64,000 nucleotides of DNA from Rudaeicoccus suwonensis (GTDB lineage: Bacteria > Actinomycetota > Actinomycetes > Actinomycetales > Dermatophilaceae). The number at the start of each line of letters is the position of its first letter. The stretch's first letter is position 1. Shown piece after piece: positions 9,584 through 18,817 of the stretch. The notes under the pieces were generated by a model. That model made no database searches. It saw only the letters and a program-made list of their open reading frames with translations, and had not been told where the DNA came from. The stretch spans positions 186,001-250,000 of the forward strand of contig NZ_VIVQ01000001.1 in assembly GCF_007829035.1 (NCBI RefSeq). Reading direction: 5' to 3'. Position numbers and translations under genes: made by a program.

Positions 9584-9784
9584 ATGCGCACCAACCAGAA
9601 CACTGTCTTCGCAGGCGTCAACGGCACCGGTCGCTTCGTCAACGGCACCGGCCGGGATGTGAACGGCACTGGCCGCTTCGTCAACGGCACTGGTCGTTTC
9701 GTGAATGGCACCGGTCGCGACGTCAACGGCACCGGTCGTGGCGTGAACGGCACCGGTCGATTTGTGAACGGTACTGGCCGCTGA
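9584..9784 (+). CDS. VNGTGR heptad-repeat peptide, copy 2
   Basis: The same 66-residue design as copy 1: head MRTNQNTVFA and eight heptads, here all reading VNGTGR (the sixth is DVNGTGR rather than DANGTGR). ATG 9584 is chosen because AGGGAGAA stands right before it; the frame is open a further 14 codons upstream from a TTG, but that part is the spacer shared with copy 3. It may be transcribed from the TTGTCA/TACTCA pair in the preceding spacer or read through from copy 1. Function unknown. Confidence 0.8.
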   Translation: MRTNQNTVFAGVNGTGRFVNGTGRDVNGTGRFVNGTGRFVNGTGRDVNGTGRGVNGTGRFVNGTGR

Positions 9785-9804
9785 CGGGCCCACATAGGGC
9801 ATCC

Positions 9805-9816
9805 TGACAGTTGTCA
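9805..9816. promoter_or_regulatory. TGACAGTTGTCA palindrome before copy 3
   Basis: Identical to the site at 9525-9536 and in the same position relative to the next start codon, as part of the duplicated spacer. Confidence 0.35.
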
Positions 9817-9863
9817 AGATTTTGCGGTTGACTACTCAAACACACTCACACAGGGAGAACATC

Positions 9864-10064
9864 ATGCGCACCAACCAGAACACTGTCTTCGCCGGCGTCA
9901 ACGGCACCGGTCGCTTCGTCAACGGCACCGGCCGGGATGTGAACGGCACTGGCCGCTTCGTCAACGGCACTGGTCGTTTCGTGAATGGCACCGGTCGCGA
10001 CGTCAACGGCACCGGTCGTGGCGTGAACGGCACCGGTCGCTTCGTCAACGGCACCGGCCGCTGA
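9864..10064 (+). CDS. VNGTGR heptad-repeat peptide, copy 3
   Basis: A 66-residue protein identical in sequence to copy 2. Its last heptad is encoded with different codons from copies 1 and 2 (CGC TTC GTC AAC GGC ACC against CGA TTT GTG AAC GGT ACT) and every difference is silent, which is strong evidence that the peptide itself is selected. AGGGAGAA precedes the ATG. The gene is followed by a 200-bp non-coding stretch with a hairpin at 10163-10183 that may end the transcript. Confidence 0.8.
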   Translation: MRTNQNTVFAGVNGTGRFVNGTGRDVNGTGRFVNGTGRFVNGTGRDVNGTGRGVNGTGRFVNGTGR

Positions 10065-10162
10065 GCCGCCGGTAGGACCTGATGAACACGCCGCGACCCC
10101 GGGGCGTACGGACGATCGAGTGTCCGGACGTCCCGGAGACACGGCACCAGAAATCCCGTCCA

Positions 10163-10183
10163 ATCTGCTGGTGATCAGCAGAT
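10163..10183. terminator. Hairpin after the peptide array
   Basis: Perfect 8-bp arms ATCTGCTG and CAGCAGAT around GTGAT, 98 bp after the last peptide stop and 83 bp before the fumC stop on the other strand. Could serve either transcript. The rest of 10065-10265 shows nothing coding. Confidence 0.4.
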
Positions 10184-10265
10184 CTCGTTCGCGAGGATTG
10201 AGGCACTAGCGGTGCGTTCGCTCTTGAGCGGCGGCGCCGTCTGAACAGGTGTAGCCGGCAAGAGT

Positions 10266-11666
10266 TCAGTCGCTGGCGGGGCGAGTCATCGACAACACAT
10301 CGAGGACACGATCGAGGTCGGCCTCGCTGATCCGGTCGGGCACGTGACCGCGCTGTATGACGACCTCCCGGATCGTCTTGCGTTCCTTCAAGGATTGCTT
10401 GGCGATGGCAGCGGCTTCGTCATACCCGACGTAATGGTTGAGCGGTGTGACGATCGAGGGGGAAGATTCGGCGAACTCGCGGCAGCGGTCGACGTCGGCG
10501 GTGATGCCCGAAACGCACCGATCGGCGAAGAGCACCGAGACCTTCGACAGCAGGGCGATCGACTCCAGCAGGTTGCGCGCGATCACCGGCAACATCACGT
10601 TGAGCTCGAAATTGCCGGCAGCGCCACCCCACGCCACGGCTGCGTCATTGCCGACAACTTGAGCGCAGACCTGGCACACAGCTTCTGCCAAAACGGGATT
10701 GACCTTTCCAGGCATGATCGAACTACCTGGCTGCAGATCGGGTAAGAAGATCTCCGTCAGCCCCGTGCGCGGGCCGGACCCCATCCAGCGGATGTCGTTG
10801 GCGATCTTGGTCAGCCCGACCGCCAACGTCCGCAGTACACCCGACAGTTCCACGAGCGAGTCACGCGCGCCTTGCGCCTCGAAGTGATTCGTCGCCTCGG
10901 TCAGCGGCAGTCCGAGCTCGTCGGCGAGTCGCGCGATCACCGCGGCAGCCAGGCCGGCCGGTGCATTGATGCCGGTGCCGACAGCAGTGCCGCCCAGCGG
11001 CAGCGAGCCGACTCTGGGCAGCACCGACTCCAGCCGGTCGACGCCGAAGCGGACCTGCGCGGCATACCCACCGAACTCCTGGCCGAGGGTGACCGGCGTG
11101 GCGTCCATGAGGTGGGTGCGTCCGGATTTCACCACCTCGGAGAACCCGACCTGCTTGTCGGACAACGCTTTTGCCAGATGAGTCAGCGCCGGGATCAGGT
11201 CGCGGGTGACCGATTGCACAGCAGCGATGTGGATCGCAGCCGGGAACTGGTCATTGGAGGAAAACGGATCGTTGACGTCGTCGTTGGGATGAACCGGTTC
11301 ACCCGACGCATCCTGGGCGAGGGTGGCGATCACCTCGTTGGCGTTCATGTTCGACGAGGTGCCACTGCCGGTCTGGAAGACGTCGATGGGGAACTCCCCG
11401 TTCCACGACCCGTCGGCGACTGATGCGGCTGCGGCCGAGATGGCCTCCGCCTTCGCCTGGTCAAGGTCGCCGCGTTCGGCGCGCTCCCGGGCGGAGGCGC
11501 CCTTGATCAGCGCGAGCGCAGCGATGAGTGCGGGGTCGATGGGTCGCCCCGAGATCGGGAAGTTCTCGACCGCGCGCTGGGTCTGTGCGCGCCACTTCGC
11601 CTCTGCCGGCACGCGCACCTCACCCATCGAGTCGTGCTCGACGCGGGTTTTCTCGGATCCGGTCAT
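10266..11666 (-). CDS. fumC: Fumarate hydratase class II
   Basis: A 466-residue class II (iron-independent) fumarase of the TCA cycle, which hydrates fumarate to L-malate as a tetramer. The superfamily signature [11 protein letters not shown] is present, as are [13 protein letters not shown] and [17 protein letters not shown], which contribute the active site. The length is normal. It lies 26 bp downstream of fabG on the same strand and may be cotranscribed with it, though the two reactions are unrelated. No other fumarase is visible in the window. Confidence 0.97.
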   Translation of the reverse strand: MTGSEKTRVEHDSMGEVRVPAEAKWRAQTQRAVENFPISGRPIDPALIAALALIKGASARERAERGDLDQAKAEAISAAAASVADGSWNGEFPIDVFQTGSGTSSNMNANEVIATLAQDASGEPVHPNDDVNDPFSSNDQFPAAIHIAAVQSVTRDLIPALTHLAKALSDKQVGFSEVVKSGRTHLMDATPVTLGQEFGGYAAQVRFGVDRLESVLPRVGSLPLGGTAVGTGINAPAGLAAAVIARLADELGLPLTEATNHFEAQGARDSLVELSGVLRTLAVGLTKIANDIRWMGSGPRTGLTEIFLPDLQPGSSIMPGKVNPVLAEAVCQVCAQVVGNDAAVAWGGAAGNFELNVMLPVIARNLLESIALLSKVSVLFADRCVSGITADVDRCREFAESSPSIVTPLNHYVGYDEAAAIAKQSLKERKTIREVVIQRGHVPDRISEADLDRVLDVLSMTRPASD

Positions 11667-11691
11667 GCTGCTGCCTCCTGATTCGTTCGGC

Positions 11692-12429
11692 TCACATCAA
11701 CCGTCCGCCGGTGATCTCAAGGACGGTCCCCGTCATGTATGACGACATCTCGCTGGCGAGGAAGAGCACCACGGACGCGACCTCGCCCGGCTCACCTGCG
11801 CGACCCATCGGGATCTCGGCCATCTTCTGGTCCCAGGCCTTCTGCGGCATCGCCTCGGTCATCGCGGTGCGGATCAGGCCGGGCTGCACGGCATTGACCC
11901 GCACGCCCTTGAAGGCGACCTCCTTGGCCGCGGCCTTGGTGAGGCCGACGATGCCGGCCTTGGCGGCCGAGTAGTTGGTCTGGCCGATGAAGCCGACCTT
12001 GCCAGATATCGACGACACGTTGACGATGGAGCCGTGGCCCTGCTCGCGCATGATCGCTGCGGCCGAACGCGTGCCGTTCCACGTGCCGCGCAGGTGCACC
12101 TGCATCACGAGGTCGAAGTCGTCCTCGGTCATGTTCCGCATGGTCGCGTCGCGGGTGATGCCTGCGTTGTTGACGAAGACATCCAGCGAGCCGTATGTCG
12201 CAACCGCCCTCTCACATGCAGTCTCGACCTGATCCAACGACGTGACGTCACAGCCGATTCCGATCGCCTCGCCGTCGAGCTCGGCCGCGGTCTGCTGGGC
12301 GGCCGCGGTGTCGAGGTCGGCGATCACGACCTTGGCGCCATGGGCGACGAAGGTCTGCGCGATCGCGTGTCCGATGCCGTTCGCGCCGCCGGTGACGACT
12401 GCGACCTTCCCCTGCAACAACTGACTCAC
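11692..12429 (-). CDS. fabG: 3-oxoacyl-ACP reductase-type short-chain dehydrogenase
   Basis: A 245-residue classical SDR. The NAD(P)-binding TGGANGIG is at residues 13-20, NNAG near 89-92, and the catalytic Ser, Tyr and Lys lie in NVSSISG and YSAAKAG. The C-terminus ends in an EITGG motif, as FabG proteins do. It reduces 3-oxoacyl-ACP or a related acyl substrate; SDRs of this class also reduce acetoacetyl-CoA. The GTG start at 12429 is chosen for the perfect AGGAGG eight bases upstream; the frame is open to 12516 but that stretch is not family-like. Probably the first gene of a unit with fumC. Confidence 0.85.
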   Translation of the reverse strand: MSQLLQGKVAVVTGGANGIGHAIAQTFVAHGAKVVIADLDTAAAQQTAAELDGEAIGIGCDVTSLDQVETACERAVATYGSLDVFVNNAGITRDATMRNMTEDDFDLVMQVHLRGTWNGTRSAAAIMREQGHGSIVNVSSISGKVGFIGQTNYSAAKAGIVGLTKAAAKEVAFKGVRVNAVQPGLIRTAMTEAMPQKAWDQKMAEIPMGRAGEPGEVASVVLFLASEMSSYMTGTVLEITGGRLM

Positions 12430-12602
12430 CCGGTCTGCCTCCTGAGATGGTCGGCGACCCACCGGCCACCGACAGCGTGTATGTCGATGTCGTGCAGTGT
12501 GCGCGAGCGCGCTCAACGAACGCTCGGCACGTGGCCGGCAGGTACGCGCACATCAGCACTCGGTCATTGCTGACCTCATGCACCAGTTTGCGCGCGTCGG
12601 GT

Positions 12603-14975
12603 TCAGTCCAGTGAGCCGGCCTTGATCGGAGCGCGTCCGACCGGCGGCTTTGGCCGGGGAGTCAGGGGTTGCGGGGTGTGGGCCGGGAACGAGACGCCCT
12701 TGTCGACGTGCAGCACGAACTGCTCACCATGGTGCTTGAGTTCGATGTAGGAGTCGCTCCCGTCCTCCAACTGGTAGGTCGTGCGTTCGTGCGTGACGTC
12801 GATCCGGATCTTGCACTCGCGCCACCGCAGGTTGAACGCCAGGCGACTGATGCCCTTCGGCAGCGCCGGGGCGAAGCTCAGCTGCCCGTGGTGGTCGCGC
12901 ATTCCGCCGAGCCCGCACACCAGTGCCAGCCACGCGCCCGCGAGTGAGGCGACGTGGACACCGTCCTTGGTGTTGTGCTCGAGATCGCGCAGATCCATCA
13001 GTGCGGCCTCGGTGAGGTAGTCGTGCGCGAGCTCGACGTGCCCGACTTCGGCCGCGAGCACCGCCTGGGTGCAGGCGGACAACGACGAGTCGCGGCAGGT
13101 GATCGCCTCGTAGTACTCGAAGGCGCGTGCTTTCTGCTCCGGGGTGAATTCGTCGCCGCACCAATGCATCGCCAGGATCAGGTCGGCCTGCTTGACGACC
13201 TGCTTGCGGTAGATGTCGAAATACGGGTAGTGCAACAACAGCGGGTAGGAATCGGAGGTGTTGGTCTCGACGAAGTCCCACACGTCGTGGTCGGTGTAGC
13301 CGCAGTCCTGCTGATGCACGTTGCGTCTGTCGTCGAAGGGCACCGCCATCGTCTCGCAGGCGGCCCGCCAGTCGGCGACCTCGGCTTCGGTGACGTGCAG
13401 TTTCGCCGCCGCATCGGGCCAGCGTTCGGTGGCATCGGCGGCATATCGGAGGTTCCGGGCAGCCATGAGGTTCGTGTAGACGTTGTCGTCGGCGATCGCG
13501 CTGTACTCATCGGGCCCGGTCACGCCGTCGATGTGGAAGTGCCCGTCGTCGCCGTGGTAGCCCAGGTCGGCCCACAGGCGTGCCGTCTCGACCAGCAGCG
13601 GTAGCGCCGTGGTCCGGTCGAACTCGTCGTCGGCTGTCCAGAAGACGTATCGCGCCGCGGCCACCGCGATGTCGGCGTTGATGTGGAAGGCGGCGGACCC
13701 GGCCGGCCAGTACGCCGAGCACTCCTGGCCGGCGATGGTCCGCCACGGGAACGCGATCCCTTTACGCTTCAAGGTTTTTGCACGCTCGGCGGCGAGAGTG
13801 GCGATCGACTGCCGCCAGCGAAGCGCATCACGTGCGGCGTTCGGCGCGGTGGAGGTCAGCACCGGCAGGACATACATCTCGCTGTCCCAGAACGCGTGCC
13901 CGTCATACCCGGGGCCGGTCAGCCCCTTGGCAGGTATGGCGCGCCCCTCGGCGCGGGCGCCGGCCTGCAGCACGTGCCAGAGTCCGAACCGGACCGCCTG
14001 CTGCACGACCGGATCGCCGTCGACCTCGACGTCGGCACCGTCCCAGAACTCGTCGACATACGTGCGCTGTTCCTCGACGATGGCGTCCCAACCGGTGTGC
14101 AGCGCCGACGACAGCGCGGCGTCGACCTGGTCGCGCAGCGCAGGCAGCGTGCGCCGTGAACTCCAGCCGTACGCAACGAATTTGGTGAAACCGACAGACT
14201 CGCCAGGCTTGAGCTGGGTGCCGATCGTCGTGCGTGACCAGTCCGGCTCGACGTACGTGTGGCTGTCGACGTCGGAGCGGTGCAGCACGTGGTCGCAGGC
14301 CGCTGCCATCCGCAGCCCGCTCGCTCGTGTGCGGTGGATCAGCAGGGCTCTGCTGTTGCTGGCGGCATGCTCCTCGGCCACGAGCGGATCCTTCAGCGCG
14401 GCAGCAACGCGGGGGTCCTTGGACGTGACCGGAAGTTCTTCATTCGCAACGAGTTCGGACTGGATCACGATGCGCACCGGGTGGTCGATCGCCTCGACCG
14501 AGTAGTCGATCGCGAGGATCGCGCGCTGGGTGAAGGACACCAACCGGGTCGAGCGCACGCGCACCTGCCGACCGGACGTGGTCTCCCAGACCAACTCGCG
14601 GTGCAGCAGTCCGGTGCGCATGTCGAGAGTGCGCTCGTGATGGCGGACCACGCCGTATCGCAGATCCAGCGGCTGGTCGTCGACCAGCAGCCGGATCAGC
14701 TTGCCGTTGGTCACGTTGACGACGGTCTGGCCTTCCTCCGGATAGCCGTAACCGGCCTCGGCATACGGCAGTGGACGCTGCTCGAAAAAGGAGTTGAGGT
14801 AGGTGCCGGGCAGACCGCTGGGGTCGCCCTCGTCGAGATTCCCGCGGATGCCGATGTGACCGTTGGCCAGGGCGAAGACCGATTCGGACTGGGCGAGGTT
14901 GCCGGGATGCATCCCGATCTCGCGGACCTGCCACGGTTCGACAACGAACTCGCTCTTGGTGTCATGCATTGCCAT
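12603..14975 (-). CDS. Glycoside hydrolase family 65 disaccharide phosphorylase
   Basis: A 790-residue GH65 protein. The general-acid glutamate is Glu490 in GVTGPDEYS, and the phosphate/catalytic-barrel blocks [10 protein letters not shown] (362-371) and [13 protein letters not shown] are present. GH65 enzymes cleave maltose, trehalose, kojibiose or nigerose by inverting phosphorolysis, giving glucose and beta-glucose 1-phosphate. Which disaccharide is used cannot be decided here. The start at 14975 overlaps the stop of the beta-phosphoglucomutase gene by 14 bp; GAAAG is the only ribosome site. The frame upstream of 14975 lies inside the neighbour and is not used. The partner mutase next door makes the catabolic assignment strong. 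Confidence 0.93.
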   Translation of the reverse strand: MAMHDTKSEFVVEPWQVREIGMHPGNLAQSESVFALANGHIGIRGNLDEGDPSGLPGTYLNSFFEQRPLPYAEAGYGYPEEGQTVVNVTNGKLIRLLVDDQPLDLRYGVVRHHERTLDMRTGLLHRELVWETTSGRQVRVRSTRLVSFTQRAILAIDYSVEAIDHPVRIVIQSELVANEELPVTSKDPRVAAALKDPLVAEEHAASNSRALLIHRTRASGLRMAAACDHVLHRSDVDSHTYVEPDWSRTTIGTQLKPGESVGFTKFVAYGWSSRRTLPALRDQVDAALSSALHTGWDAIVEEQRTYVDEFWDGADVEVDGDPVVQQAVRFGLWHVLQAGARAEGRAIPAKGLTGPGYDGHAFWDSEMYVLPVLTSTAPNAARDALRWRQSIATLAAERAKTLKRKGIAFPWRTIAGQECSAYWPAGSAAFHINADIAVAAARYVFWTADDEFDRTTALPLLVETARLWADLGYHGDDGHFHIDGVTGPDEYSAIADDNVYTNLMAARNLRYAADATERWPDAAAKLHVTEAEVADWRAACETMAVPFDDRRNVHQQDCGYTDHDVWDFVETNTSDSYPLLLHYPYFDIYRKQVVKQADLILAMHWCGDEFTPEQKARAFEYYEAITCRDSSLSACTQAVLAAEVGHVELAHDYLTEAALMDLRDLEHNTKDGVHVASLAGAWLALVCGLGGMRDHHGQLSFAPALPKGISRLAFNLRWRECKIRIDVTHERTTYQLEDGSDSYIELKHHGEQFVLHVDKGVSFPAHTPQPLTPRPKPPVGRAPIKAGSLD

Positions 14976-15714
14976 CGTTGGACTTTCGTGGTGCGAGAAG
15001 GTCGGCCAGATCGCGCACAACGATGTCGGCGCCGTGATCCATGAGGTCCTTTGCGTGGTCCACTCGGTCGACGCCCACGACGTAGCCGAAGTGGCCGGCA
15101 CGTCCTGCGGCGACCCCGGAGGTCGCGTCTTCGAAGACGACGGCCTGGCTTGGCGACACTCCCGCAAGCCGTGCACCGGCGAGGAACGAATCGGGTGCCG
15201 GCTTTCCCTTCAGATGCTGCTGCGTGAGTGTCACGCCGTCGACCCGTCCCTCGATGTATGTCGCCAGCCCGGTCACCTCGAGCACCTTCTCGGTGTTGGC
15301 GCTGGACGACACCACGAAGCGACGCAGACCGGCCTCCTGTGCGGCCTGCAGGTAGCGACGGCTGCCGTCATACACCGTGACGCCGTCGTGTTCGATCGCG
15401 TGCTGCACCTGCTCGTTCTTGCGGTTGCCGAGACCCCAGACGGTGGCGGCCTCCGCCGGGTCGTCGGGGTCGCCGTCCGGCAGGTGTATGTCGCGGGATT
15501 CCAAGAAGTCGCGGACGCCGTCCTGGCGTGGTTTGCCGTCGACGAAGTCGTTGTAGTCCTTGTCGGTGAACTCCTGAAAGTCGTTGCCATCTTTGGCTTT
15601 CAGGTAAGCATCGAAGGTTTTCTTCCATGCGGCGCGGTGCACGCTCGCGGTGTCGGTCAGCACACCGTCGAGATCGAACAGGCAGGTCGTGATGGTGTCC
15701 GGTAATCCGAGCAT
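14962..15714 (-). CDS. pgmB: Beta-phosphoglucomutase (HAD family)
   Basis: A 250-residue HAD-superfamily phosphomutase. The nucleophile and acid/base aspartates are Asp14 and Asp16 in [21 protein letters not shown] is motif II, the Lys of KGKPAPDSF is motif III and VFEDATSG is motif IV. The cap domain matches beta-PGM-type hydrolases. It converts beta-glucose 1-phosphate from the GH65 reaction to glucose 6-phosphate. It is upstream of and overlaps the GH65 gene, so the two are translated together. GAAAG stands before the ATG. Confidence 0.92.
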   Translation of the reverse strand: MLGLPDTITTCLFDLDGVLTDTASVHRAAWKKTFDAYLKAKDGNDFQEFTDKDYNDFVDGKPRQDGVRDFLESRDIHLPDGDPDDPAEAATVWGLGNRKNEQVQHAIEHDGVTVYDGSRRYLQAAQEAGLRRFVVSSSANTEKVLEVTGLATYIEGRVDGVTLTQQHLKGKPAPDSFLAGARLAGVSPSQAVVFEDATSGVAAGRAGHFGYVVGVDRVDHAKDLMDHGADIVVRDLADLLAPRKSNDGNA

Positions 15715-15826
15715 CGGTCATCTTTCAGGCGCGACATGCCCCGTCGGCAAGTCGTCGGTGGGGCCGATCCGCTTCGCAGGCTAATGCAGTTGGCCGGAGA
15801 TGCCCGGAGGGCTTGCCGCGATGTCC

Positions 15827-15857
15827 GACGGTGGGGCGGTCATGACGCCCCACCGTC
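15827..15857. terminator. Hairpin after the Clp_N gene
   Basis: Perfect 12-bp arms GACGGTGGGGCG and CGCCCCACCGTC around a 7-base loop, 21 bp beyond the Clp_N stop on the minus strand and upstream of pgmB. Confidence 0.65.
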
Positions 15858-15878
15858 GAACATCGAGTCTCGGGTCAG

Positions 15879-16868
15879 TCAGGTGGTGGGCTGCTGCCCG
15901 GCAAGCTCGGCGATGTCTCGTCGCATTGCCTGGGGGTCGTCGGCGGTCGCCAGAACGGCTTCGACCACCGGATCCTCGACATCGATGATCGCGGCCAGCA
16001 GGTGGCCGGCCGTCAGTCCGGTGGGTCGACGGCCTTCCTCGCGTGCAGCTATCGCCTGCGCGCGCAGACCGCCGAAGAGTTCGCGCTGCAGCTGGCGAAG
16101 GCTCGGCGTGAGATTGCCGAAGCCCCGGAACCGTCGGCTCTGCGGTCCGCGGCTGCCTCGGCCGCGAGGTCCGCCGAAAAACTCCCCGAACGGCCCGAAT
16201 TCGGCGCCCGGCCCGAAGCTTTCGCGATCCTCGGCCGCGCCGCGACGGTGCGGACCACCACGCCAGGGGCCGTCATGTCCCCGGTCGTCACGGGGGTGGC
16301 CGCCGGAGGCGTCTTCGTCATGACGGTGTTCGTCACCGTGGTCGTGGCGGCAGTGTTCGTGGTGCGGTCCGCGGTGACGACGGTCATCGCCCTCGTCGCG
16401 CGGTCCGCGACGACGGCCGCCGCGCTCGCCTCGTTCCCGCTCGCCGGCGCCGCGCTCGCCGCGGTCTCGATCACGGCCGCGAGTTCGACCGCGCCCCGAC
16501 GGGCCGCGGCGCTCGCCCCACCCGTCGGCGAGGTCATGCCCGAAGGTCTCGCGCACTGCTGCCCGGACCTTGTCCAGATCGATGCCGATGGCGCGTAACG
16601 CCTCCCGGTCTTCATCAAGGTTGCTTGACGTGTCGGTCGGTGTCTCGGTGGCTCCCTCGTCGTCCTGATGGCGGTCGGCGACGATCACGCGGGCATCGTC
16701 ATACGTGATGCCATGGCGAGACAGGACCTTGAAGGCCGAGCCGCGCACGTTGGTGAGCAGGCCCAGCAGGATGTGGTCGGGTCCGAGTTGCTCGTGGCCG
16801 AGTTCGGACCGCTCGGTCATCGCCTGCATGAAGGCGATCTTGATCTCTGTGTCAGATCGGTTGAACAT
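15879..16868 (-). CDS. Clp N-terminal-domain protein with Arg/Gly- and His-rich insert
   Basis: A 329-residue protein lacking any ATPase module. It is a Clp_N domain split in two: residues 5-67 (IAFMQAMTERSELGHEQLGP, HILLGLL) and 255-320 (LRQLQRELF, AGHLLAAIID), with a short IDLDKVRAAVRETFG linker at 94-109. Residues 118-248 are a very polar insert of RGDRDRGER type, with a His cluster near 165-192 (HRGPHHEHCRHDHGDEHRHD). Clp_N domains bind adaptors and damaged proteins for ClpC; stand-alone versions such as mycobacterial ClpC2 may protect or sequester. The insert could bind metal or nucleic acid (inference). ATG 16868 has AAGGAG eight bases upstream. It is the second gene of an operon with the HTH protein. 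Confidence 0.75.
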   Translation of the reverse strand: MFNRSDTEIKIAFMQAMTERSELGHEQLGPDHILLGLLTNVRGSAFKVLSRHGITYDDARVIVADRHQDDEGATETPTDTSSNLDEDREALRAIGIDLDKVRAAVRETFGHDLADGWGERRGPSGRGRTRGRDRDRGERGAGERERGERGGRRRGPRDEGDDRRHRGPHHEHCRHDHGDEHRHDEDASGGHPRDDRGHDGPWRGGPHRRGAAEDRESFGPGAEFGPFGEFFGGPRGRGSRGPQSRRFRGFGNLTPSLRQLQRELFGGLRAQAIAAREEGRRPTGLTAGHLLAAIIDVEDPVVEAVLATADDPQAMRRDIAELAGQQPTT

Positions 16869-16904
16869 GTTGTGCTCCTTGAAGATTCGTTGGCCCGGTG
16901 ACAT

Positions 16905-17111
16905 TCATCGGGCGTGCTTCTGATGAACGGCCTGGCGACTGACCTGAAGTACGTCGGCGATGGCTTGCCAGCTCCAGCCCTGTTCGCGGGCGTTGCCCAC
17001 CTGGACGTCTTCGAGCCGGTCGGCGAGCGCACGTAGTGCGCGCACGGCGGCGAGTCCTCGGGCCGGATCGGTGCTGGCGGCTGCCTCTGTCAGTTCCACA
17101 TCGTCGTTCAT
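16905..17111 (-). CDS. Small helix-turn-helix protein upstream of Clp_N gene
   Basis: A 68-residue protein whose C-terminal half is a helix-turn-helix (AREQGWSWQAIADVLQVSRQAVHQKH, residues about 43-68). It ends just after the recognition helix. Small HTH proteins of this type commonly precede Clp_N genes in actinobacteria. ATG 17111 is chosen; a TTG three codons earlier has AGGA nearby, but the promoter at 17120-17148 would start the message at about 17112, making it leaderless. It probably regulates this two-gene unit; direct targets are unknown. Confidence 0.75.
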   Translation of the reverse strand: MNDDVELTEAAASTDPARGLAAVRALRALADRLEDVQVGNAREQGWSWQAIADVLQVSRQAVHQKHAR

Positions 17112-17119
17112 ACGCGTCA

Positions 17120-17148
17120 AGTTATCCTGACTTGCTGAGATGTGTCAA
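17120..17148 (-). promoter_or_regulatory. Housekeeping-type promoter of the HTH/Clp_N operon
   Basis: On the minus strand TTGACA (17143-17148) is followed after 17 bases by ATAACT (17120-17125). The start would fall on or next to the ATG at 17111. This is the best vegetative promoter in the window. Confidence 0.6.
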
Positions 17149-17378
17149 CTATTCATGACATCGGGATGGGGACAGCTCGGTCGAGTGCGGCACTTGGCCA
17201 TCGGTGCGGGTCAAGCGGGTCCATCGGCGGGGTCGTGCGCGGCTCGCGAGTTGATCTCGCGAGGGAGTCACGTTTTTGCCAGGAACGCCCAGCGCTACCG
17301 AGCGGCGCGCGCACCTAGGGTGAAACAGGCTCCTCGGGGGCTGAGCTTGCTTCGGTCTGCGTCTAGGGAGGATGCAAC

Positions 17379-18815
17379 ATGTCCGCGAATGCTGCTGGAG
17401 GTACGCCGAGAACGAACAACAGCAACGGCAAGGTAATCGCCGCAAGCGTGTCGGCCGCCGTTGGTGCGTTCTTGTTCGGATTCGACTCGGCGGTCATCAA
17501 CGGAGCTGTCGACGCCATCGGCAGCGGCTTCGAGCTGAACCCCTTCGTGAAGGGCTTCACGGTCGCCATCGCACTGCTCGGCTGTGCTGTGGGCGCTTGG
17601 TATGCCGGTCAACTCGCCGACCGCATCGGCCGCAAGAAGGTGATGCTCGTCGGAGCCGTCATGTTCGGTGCGTCATCGATCGGCGCGTGCTTCGCCTTCA
17701 GCGTCTGGGATCTGATGCTCTGGCGGGTGATCGGCGGCATGGGCATCGGCGTCGCGTCGGTGATCTCTCCGGCATACATCTCCGAGATCGCACCCGCTCG
17801 CATGCGCGGTGCACTCACCTCGGTGCACCAGTTGGCAATCACCATCGGCATTTTCGCAGCACTGCTCTCGGATGCGGTCATCGCCAACACCGCCGGTGAC
17901 GCTTCCAAAGCCGCGTGGTGGGGGATGACCGCGTGGCGCTGGATGTTCCTCGTCGGTGTCGTGCCCGCGGTGGTGTACGGCGCGCTGTCGTTCGTGCTGC
18001 CTGAGTCGCCTCGCTATCTCGTGCGCGTCGGCGACACCCACGAGGCGCAGTTGGTGCTTGCTGACATGGGCGAGCGCGACCCCGAGGCCAAGGTCGGTGA
18101 GATCCGCGAGTCCATCGGCCAGGAGGACCGCACCAGTTTCGCCGACATCGCCGGTCCGCGACTGGGACTGCGACCACTCGTGTGGGTCGGAATCATCCTG
18201 GCCGGGCTGCAGCAACTGGTCGGTATCAACGCGATCTTCTATTACTCGACCACGCTCTGGAAGTCGGTTGGTTTCTCCGAGAGCGACTCGTTCAAGACGT
18301 CGGTGATCACCTCAGTCATCAACGTCGCGTTCACCTTCGTTGCGATCCTGTGGGTGGACCGGTTCGGTCGCCGGCTGCTGCTGCTCGTCGGATCGGTCGG
18401 TATGACGGTGGGTCTCGGCCTGGCGTCGGCTGCCTTCTTCACCGCGCACAAGGTGCATGGTGACGTGACGCTCCCGCATGCCTGGGGCATCGTCGCACTC
18501 ATCGGGGCGAACCTCTTCGTCATCTTCTTCGCCGCGACGTGGGGGCCGATCGTGTGGGTGCTGCTCGGCGAGATGTTCCCCAACACCCAGCGTTCCTACG
18601 CACTGGCGATCGGCACGGTCAGCAACTGGCTGTGCAACTTCCTGGTGTCGGTGTCCTTCCCCTGGCTGTCCGACCGGATCGGTCTGGGCTACATGTACGG
18701 CATCTACGCGGCCTTCGCCGTCATCTCGTTCTTCTTCGTCCGTAGCAAGATCCCGGAGACAGCCGGCCACGAACTGGAGTCGATGACCGGCGAGACCCGT
18801 CAGGCGCACGCTTGA
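17379..18815 (+). CDS. Sugar:proton symporter, MFS sugar-porter family
   Basis: A 478-residue 12-helix sugar porter. Family signatures present: GFDSAVINGA in helix 1, DRIGRKK in the loop after helix 2, PESPRYL after helix 6, QQLVGINAIFYYS in helix 7, WVDRFGRRLLL and E(MFPNTQR)-type after helix 10. These sugar porters take up glucose, xylose, arabinose or a polyol with H+. The substrate is not decided by sequence; the QQLxGIN motif fits aldohexoses and xylose. GGGAGG stands before the ATG. About 1.7 kb from the GH65/beta-PGM pair, but divergent and not in an operon with it. Confidence 0.92.
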   Translation: MSANAAGGTPRTNNSNGKVIAASVSAAVGAFLFGFDSAVINGAVDAIGSGFELNPFVKGFTVAIALLGCAVGAWYAGQLADRIGRKKVMLVGAVMFGASSIGACFAFSVWDLMLWRVIGGMGIGVASVISPAYISEIAPARMRGALTSVHQLAITIGIFAALLSDAVIANTAGDASKAAWWGMTAWRWMFLVGVVPAVVYGALSFVLPESPRYLVRVGDTHEAQLVLADMGERDPEAKVGEIRESIGQEDRTSFADIAGPRLGLRPLVWVGIILAGLQQLVGINAIFYYSTTLWKSVGFSESDSFKTSVITSVINVAFTFVAILWVDRFGRRLLLLVGSVGMTVGLGLASAAFFTAHKVHGDVTLPHAWGIVALIGANLFVIFFAATWGPIVWVLLGEMFPNTQRSYALAIGTVSNWLCNFLVSVSFPWLSDRIGLGYMYGIYAAFAVISFFFVRSKIPETAGHELESMTGETRQAHA

Positions 18816-18817
18816 CC

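Larger units (their letters stand above)
9290..10064 (+). repeat. Three tandem copies of a 280-bp gene-plus-spacer unit
   Basis: Start codons at 9304, 9584 and 9864 are exactly 280 bp apart. Each unit is a 201-bp gene and a 79-bp spacer with its own Shine-Dalgarno. The two spacers differ at only two positions. The copies probably arose by recent duplication or are kept alike by recombination. Confidence 0.95.

Noticed and set aside
9277-10163. Long minus-strand frames opposite the peptide array (RPVPFT and TGAVH-type repeats)
   Set aside because: They arise because the heptad DNA repeats keep all frames open. Only the plus strand has Shine-Dalgarno sites and silent-only codon change.
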